In this document: positions 6,683 to 9,123 of the stretch, one piece after another | Layout: every line of letters starts with the position of its first letter | Numbering within the stretch: the first letter of the stretch is position 1 | Source of the DNA: Nitrososphaerota archaeon | GTDB lineage: Archaea > Thermoproteota > Nitrososphaeria > Nitrososphaerales > CADDZS01 | NCBI GenBank assembly: GCA_027886785.1 | Contig: JAPCJV010000047.1 | Span: 1-9,123, forward strand | Direction: 5' to 3' | DNA length: 9,123 bases | The notes under the pieces: generated by a model | What the model saw: only the letters and a program-made list of their open reading frames with translations | Databases searched by the model: none | Told to the model about the DNA's origin: nothing | Program-made: the position numbers and the translations under genes

Positions 6683-7056
6683 TTGAGAAAAGAGACCATT
6701 TCGATTTCGGCAGAAGGCGCGAGGCGCCTAGCCGTAACTAACAGCATCTCGCAAGAAGGTTGCCGGACAAGGCGACAGGCGAGGATATCCTGTCCGTGGT
6801 GTGGGACCTGGCGTACGTTCAATGGGATCCAATAAGCGTGATTGCACCGTCACACGTAATTTCGCTCTGGTCCAGACTCGGCAAATTTCGTCTGTCTGAC
6901 CTAGATAGCTTGCTGTGAGACCAGAAGAAGCTCTTCGAGCACTGGACACCCATAGCTTCGATCGTGCTTACGACAGACTATCCACACTTTTATTCGCTCA
7001 CCTCCCACACAATAAATTATGCGCACACTCAAGTCTCACCCATGCGTCTAAACTGA
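6683..7056 (+). pseudogene. Decayed YcaQ-like winged-helix protein (HTH_42), N-terminal remnant
   Basis: This is visible only when frames are joined. From TTG 6683, one frame reads MRKETISISAEGARRLAVT to about 6739. A one-base loss near 6740-6742 then moves the match to the next frame, which reads QHLARRLPDKATGEDI, VQWDPISVIAPSH, SLWSRLGKF and LDSLL. It then meets TGA at 6916-6918, resumes as DQKKLFEHWTPIASIV, and ends at TGA 7054-7056. The order of motifs (ARRLA, Q-x-DP, LWSRLG, FEHW) matches the start of the HTH_42/YcaQ family, whose E. coli member has ARNLHLAAQ, LQIDTIN, LFSRLGNY and MEYWAH at the same places. That family includes DNA crosslink-repair glycosylases and other winged-helix proteins. 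Only about 125 of the usual 350-400 residues remain. I infer loss of function. Confidence 0.8.
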
Positions 7057-7082
7057 TCTCTATTCTTGGTTTCTAAAAAAAC

Positions 7083-7090
7083 TCTATATT
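7083..7090 (+). promoter_or_regulatory. TATA box of the zinc-ribbon membrane protein gene
   Basis: TCTATATT is centred about 27 bases before the GTG at 7114 and is preceded by an A-run. This is the right distance for a leaderless archaeal transcript starting at the GTG. Confidence 0.65.
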
Positions 7091-7113
7091 GAACAGGAGT
7101 TTGCACAGAGTTC

Positions 7114-7719
7114 GTGTCAGGCACAGCCAAGTATTGCCACAAGTGCGGCTCGGAATTGCCACCGGGTGCCGTTTTTTGCGCAGTTTGCGGTACTCCTGTG
7201 TACACCCCGTCATCAGCTGGTCCCAGCCAATCTCCAACAACACCGACTAACCCTCCGCTGTCAACACCCCCACCCTACGAGGACCGAAGGACGTACCGAG
7301 AATGGCGAAGGGAGCGAAGAAGAAACGAAAAGGGGGAGAAGAACGAGAAATATGAAAAGGGCGAGAAAGGCGGCGCCGGCGGAGGAATCACAGGGCCGCT
7401 CATCGGTGGGACGATCCTCATCTGGCTAGGCATCACCTTCTATTTGCAGCAGCTCGGTCGCTTTCCGAACAACAACTGGTGGGCGCTATTTCTTGTCGGG
7501 CTGGGAATCATCCTGATCTTTCAGGGAGTACTCCTTTACTCTAGGAGCCATCATCCATTCTACGGCCCGTTTATCGGCGGCGCTGTGCTTGTTCTGATTG
7601 GTTTGTCGTCCCTTTTCGGCTCACTCGACAATCTGTGGCCGCTGCTACTCGTCATAATCGGATTTGCAGTCCTGGCTTCAGCTTTCGGTATGCGGAGACG
7701 CACTCCTTCTCCTAGGTAA
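7114..7719 (+). CDS. Zinc-ribbon protein with four predicted membrane helices
   Basis: The 201 residues fall into three parts. Residues 8-25 form a zinc ribbon with CHKCG and CAVCG (Cys8, 11, 22, 25). Residues 30-90 form a disordered linker, first Pro/Ser/Thr-rich, then strongly charged with repeated EKGEK-like units. Residues 94-191 hold four hydrophobic helices, each starting with a glycine-rich turn and two of them in a G-P-x-I-G-G context (94-99, 151-156). The membrane part resembles the DUF5668/LiaF-type region found in bacterial and archaeal envelope proteins. The end is basic (RRRTPSPR). The function is unknown; a membrane-stress or scaffolding role is only a guess. The GTG at 7114 is supported by the TATA box 27 bases upstream. 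The gene converges on the GH3 gene, with a 37-base gap. Confidence 0.9.
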   Translation: MSGTAKYCHKCGSELPPGAVFCAVCGTPVYTPSSAGPSQSPTTPTNPPLSTPPPYEDRRTYREWRRERRRNEKGEKNEKYEKGEKGGAGGGITGPLIGGTILIWLGITFYLQQLGRFPNNNWWALFLVGLGIILIFQGVLLYSRSHHPFYGPFIGGAVLVLIGLSSLFGSLDNLWPLLLVIIGFAVLASAFGMRRRTPSPR

Positions 7720-7756
7720 GTACTCCGAAAGAAATTTTCTGAACATTGAAGGGGAT

Positions 7757-8887
7757 CTAAATCCTCCCAGTTAGAGCGTTATACAGACGATGCTCTAAAA
7801 CAACGGATGTTTTGTCTCTCCCAAATACCCTAAAGTACCCCTTCCCGACAGATTCGATCAGATCCTCTATTTCATACCTGGGGAATAGAACCGAGGAAAC
7901 CATCAATCTCCCCCATTCGTTTTTACGCAACTCATTGAGTAACTTCACTCCCTCCCCGGTCCTGACCTCGAAGAGGTAAAGATCGTAGTTGGGGCAGACG
8001 TAGGGATTTTCATCCAGCTGCTGCGCAAACACACCTTCCGTTGCCGTATACATCTCCACCACCGGAGCATTTCCGAAGTAGTACTTGAGCTCGGGAGCGT
8101 ATTTGGAATGAATCTTTGCTACGCTCGTGCAGAAAAGCGCATCCATCTTCCAGATCTCTTTCGGTAAGAGGTCGTATTTTTTCTTCATGAATCTCGCAAA
8201 GGAAAGTAGAACTGACGTCACTCCCATGACACATCCAACATCAAAGAGGCTCGCGCGCTCGTAGACCAGCGCAAATCTCTCCTCCCAGTCCTTTCTCCCT
8301 ATACCACCGCCTAGCTCATCGATCTCTTCTTGCCTGGGCACAAGGTTAGCTGTATCTAATGAAGGGTGTAGTTTCGCGTAGGCACCAGAGCTGTAGCCGT
8401 ACAGTTCGCCCTGGGGAGTTGTGAGGACCTCCGAAGGAAAATTCAGGTTGAGTACGTTTCTCTTGAGTATGTTGCTATTTTTCTTTAGGGCAAAGTTCAC
8501 TATCGCTCTCGCTCCCGCGAATAGGATCTGCGAGAGGTGGGTTTCATTTGTTGGGATTACTTTTGATTGCCCGGTGGTGCCTCGCGTCATCACCCATCCG
8601 GTGACCGGCTCGGCGAAGATGCATTCGTACCCTTTTTTGCCGCTTTGAAGATCGTCAAAGTACGGTTTTAGCGAAGAGTAAGTGGAAATCGGAAACTTCG
8701 TCTGGTACTCCTTGATAGACGAGATGCCTTCCGCCGAGAATTTTTTCCCATACTCTGTTTTCGCGTACCTTTCGAGGAGATACTTTAGAGCGTCCTCCTG
8801 TGCTTTTTCTGGATTCTGAAGAGAGGAGTACCAGGGATCGACGAAGCTTCTCAGGAGTCCTGGTGAAAGCTCAAGATTGGATGACAA
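7757..8887 (-). CDS. GH3 family acyl-adenylating enzyme, short C-terminus
   Basis: This 376-residue protein belongs to the GH3 branch of the ANL (acyl-AMP forming) superfamily, whose plant members join amino acids to jasmonate or auxin via an adenylate. Motifs in order: the N-terminal TEYGKKF (44-50) and FPISTYSSLKPY (65-76) typical of GH3; the ATP loop TRGTTGQSKVIP (101-112); YTATEG (280-285); RYEIEDLIE (337-345); and YFRVFGRD (351-358), the hinge before the mobile C-terminal domain. The protein stops 18 residues after that hinge, so the 100-150 residue lid domain of most GH3 proteins is missing. The start is TTG at 8887, with a TATA-like box about 33 bases ahead. The acyl substrate and acceptor are unknown. 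It lies 49 bases behind the regulator gene and may share its transcript. Confidence 0.9.
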   Translation of the reverse strand: MSSNLELSPGLLRSFVDPWYSSLQNPEKAQEDALKYLLERYAKTEYGKKFSAEGISSIKEYQTKFPISTYSSLKPYFDDLQSGKKGYECIFAEPVTGWVMTRGTTGQSKVIPTNETHLSQILFAGARAIVNFALKKNSNILKRNVLNLNFPSEVLTTPQGELYGYSSGAYAKLHPSLDTANLVPRQEEIDELGGGIGRKDWEERFALVYERASLFDVGCVMGVTSVLLSFARFMKKKYDLLPKEIWKMDALFCTSVAKIHSKYAPELKYYFGNAPVVEMYTATEGVFAQQLDENPYVCPNYDLYLFEVRTGEGVKLLNELRKNEWGRLMVSSVLFPRYEIEDLIESVGKGYFRVFGRDKTSVVLEHRLYNALTGRI

Positions 8888-8915
8888 AACCGGGTTCTCA
8901 GCACTTTTCAGAGGG

Positions 8916-8924
8916 AAATTTTAC
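8916..8924 (-). promoter_or_regulatory. Possible TATA-like box for the GH3 gene
   Basis: On the minus strand this is GTAAAATTT, centred about 33 bases before the TTG at 8887. It lies just after the stop of the upstream regulator gene, so the GH3 gene might have its own promoter. Confidence 0.35.
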
Positions 8925-8936
8925 TTAGAACCGAAT

Positions 8937-9123
8937 TCAATAGGGCCACTTGTTTTCTTGGGGAACTTCGTAGTGAAGCTTATCGATCGCGGATTTTTCG
9001 TCTAGCTTTTTCATGTAGTGCCTAATTCCAAAGCGAAGCATAGCAAGCAGGATATACACTGCGTCCTCCCCCTTGGTCGTCAAGTAGTATTGAGGGCCTT
9101 CGGTGCGAATTGATTTTTTCTTC
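8937..9123 (-). CDS. HxlR-like winged-helix transcription regulator, C-terminal part
   Basis: An open frame enters from the right edge and ends at TGA 8937-8939, giving 61 visible residues. The key part reads GPQYYLTTKGEDAVYILLAML, followed by RFGIRHYMKKLDEKSAID. The Y-x-L-T-x-K-G turn followed by a long hydrophobic helix and F/W-G-x-x-H is the second half of an HxlR/DUF24-type winged helix: the wing, then the dimer helix. The DNA-reading helix lies outside the window. No start codon in the visible part would give a sensible protein, so it is truncated by the window, not shortened. It is on the same strand as the GH3 gene and 49 bases upstream. It is therefore a candidate regulator of GH3 or part of the same transcript. 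Confidence 0.75.
   Translation of the reverse strand, partial: KKKSIRTEGPQYYLTTKGEDAVYILLAMLRFGIRHYMKKLDEKSAIDKLHYEVPQENKWPY

Noticed and set aside
6645..6686. Thirteen-codon ATG ORF upstream of the HTH_42 remnant
   Set aside because: It is too short, has no ribosome-binding site, and is in a different frame from the remnant.
6715..6794. GC-rich hairpins (AGGCGC/GCGCCT at 6715-6729; GACAGG/CCTGTC at 6774-6794 with an alternative pairing to 6764) that might mark a structured RNA
   Set aside because: They lie inside codons of the HTH_42 remnant (ARRLA; DKATGEDI), which explains the base composition. No known RNA core sequence (SRP, RNase P, tRNA) is present.
6728..6949. Minus-strand 73-codon ORF
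   Set aside because: Its product is basic and low in complexity, and it overlaps the HTH_42 remnant on the other strand, which explains the open frame.

Overview
The window looks archaeal, most likely a heterotrophic member of the Nitrososphaerota (Thaumarchaeota) or a close relative. This is inferred from several signs. TATA-like boxes sit about 25-35 bases ahead of start codons, with little Shine-Dalgarno signal. TTG and GTG starts are common. The secreted solute-binding protein has a serine-rich linker and many N-glycosylation sequons. There are also two small zinc-binding proteins, one HxlR-like winged-helix regulator and convergent genes separated by T-rich hairpins. There are no rRNA, tRNA, CRISPR or insertion-sequence signals. 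The species cannot be named from the sequence.

Layout. 1-1837 (+): a family 5 peptide-type ABC solute-binding protein, open at the left edge and followed by an A/T hairpin. 1913-2998 (+): a class I/II PLP aminotransferase. 3048-3245 (-): a lone HicB-like protein, divergent from a short zinc-finger protein at 3334-3615 (+). 3616-3776: no gene. 3777-4037 (-): a weakly supported small ORF. 4197-5099 (+): a TSUP (TauE/SafE) permease, preceded by nested repeats and followed by a textbook hairpin plus T7. 5191-6490 (-): a two-gene unit of a cysteine-dioxygenase-like cupin and a metallo-beta-lactamase-fold hydrolase. 6683-7056 (+): a decayed YcaQ-like (HTH_42) winged-helix gene, recognisable only by joining two reading frames and passing an in-frame TGA. 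7114-7719 (+): a zinc-ribbon membrane protein with a clear TATA box. 7757-8887 (-): a GH3-type acyl-adenylating enzyme, shorter than usual. 8937-9123 (-): the C-terminal part of an HxlR-like regulator, running off the right edge.

How the genes may work together. The permease (a family that includes sulfite and sulfonate exporters), the thiol-dioxygenase-like cupin and the MBL hydrolase (a fold that includes persulfide dioxygenases and glyoxalase II) lie next to each other. Together they could oxidise a thiol and export the product. This is inference from family knowledge only; the permease is on the opposite strand and not in the same transcript. The regulator and the GH3 enzyme may form a second unit. 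The rest reads as ordinary archaeal accessory sequence. The best-supported surprise is the pseudogene at 6683-7056.
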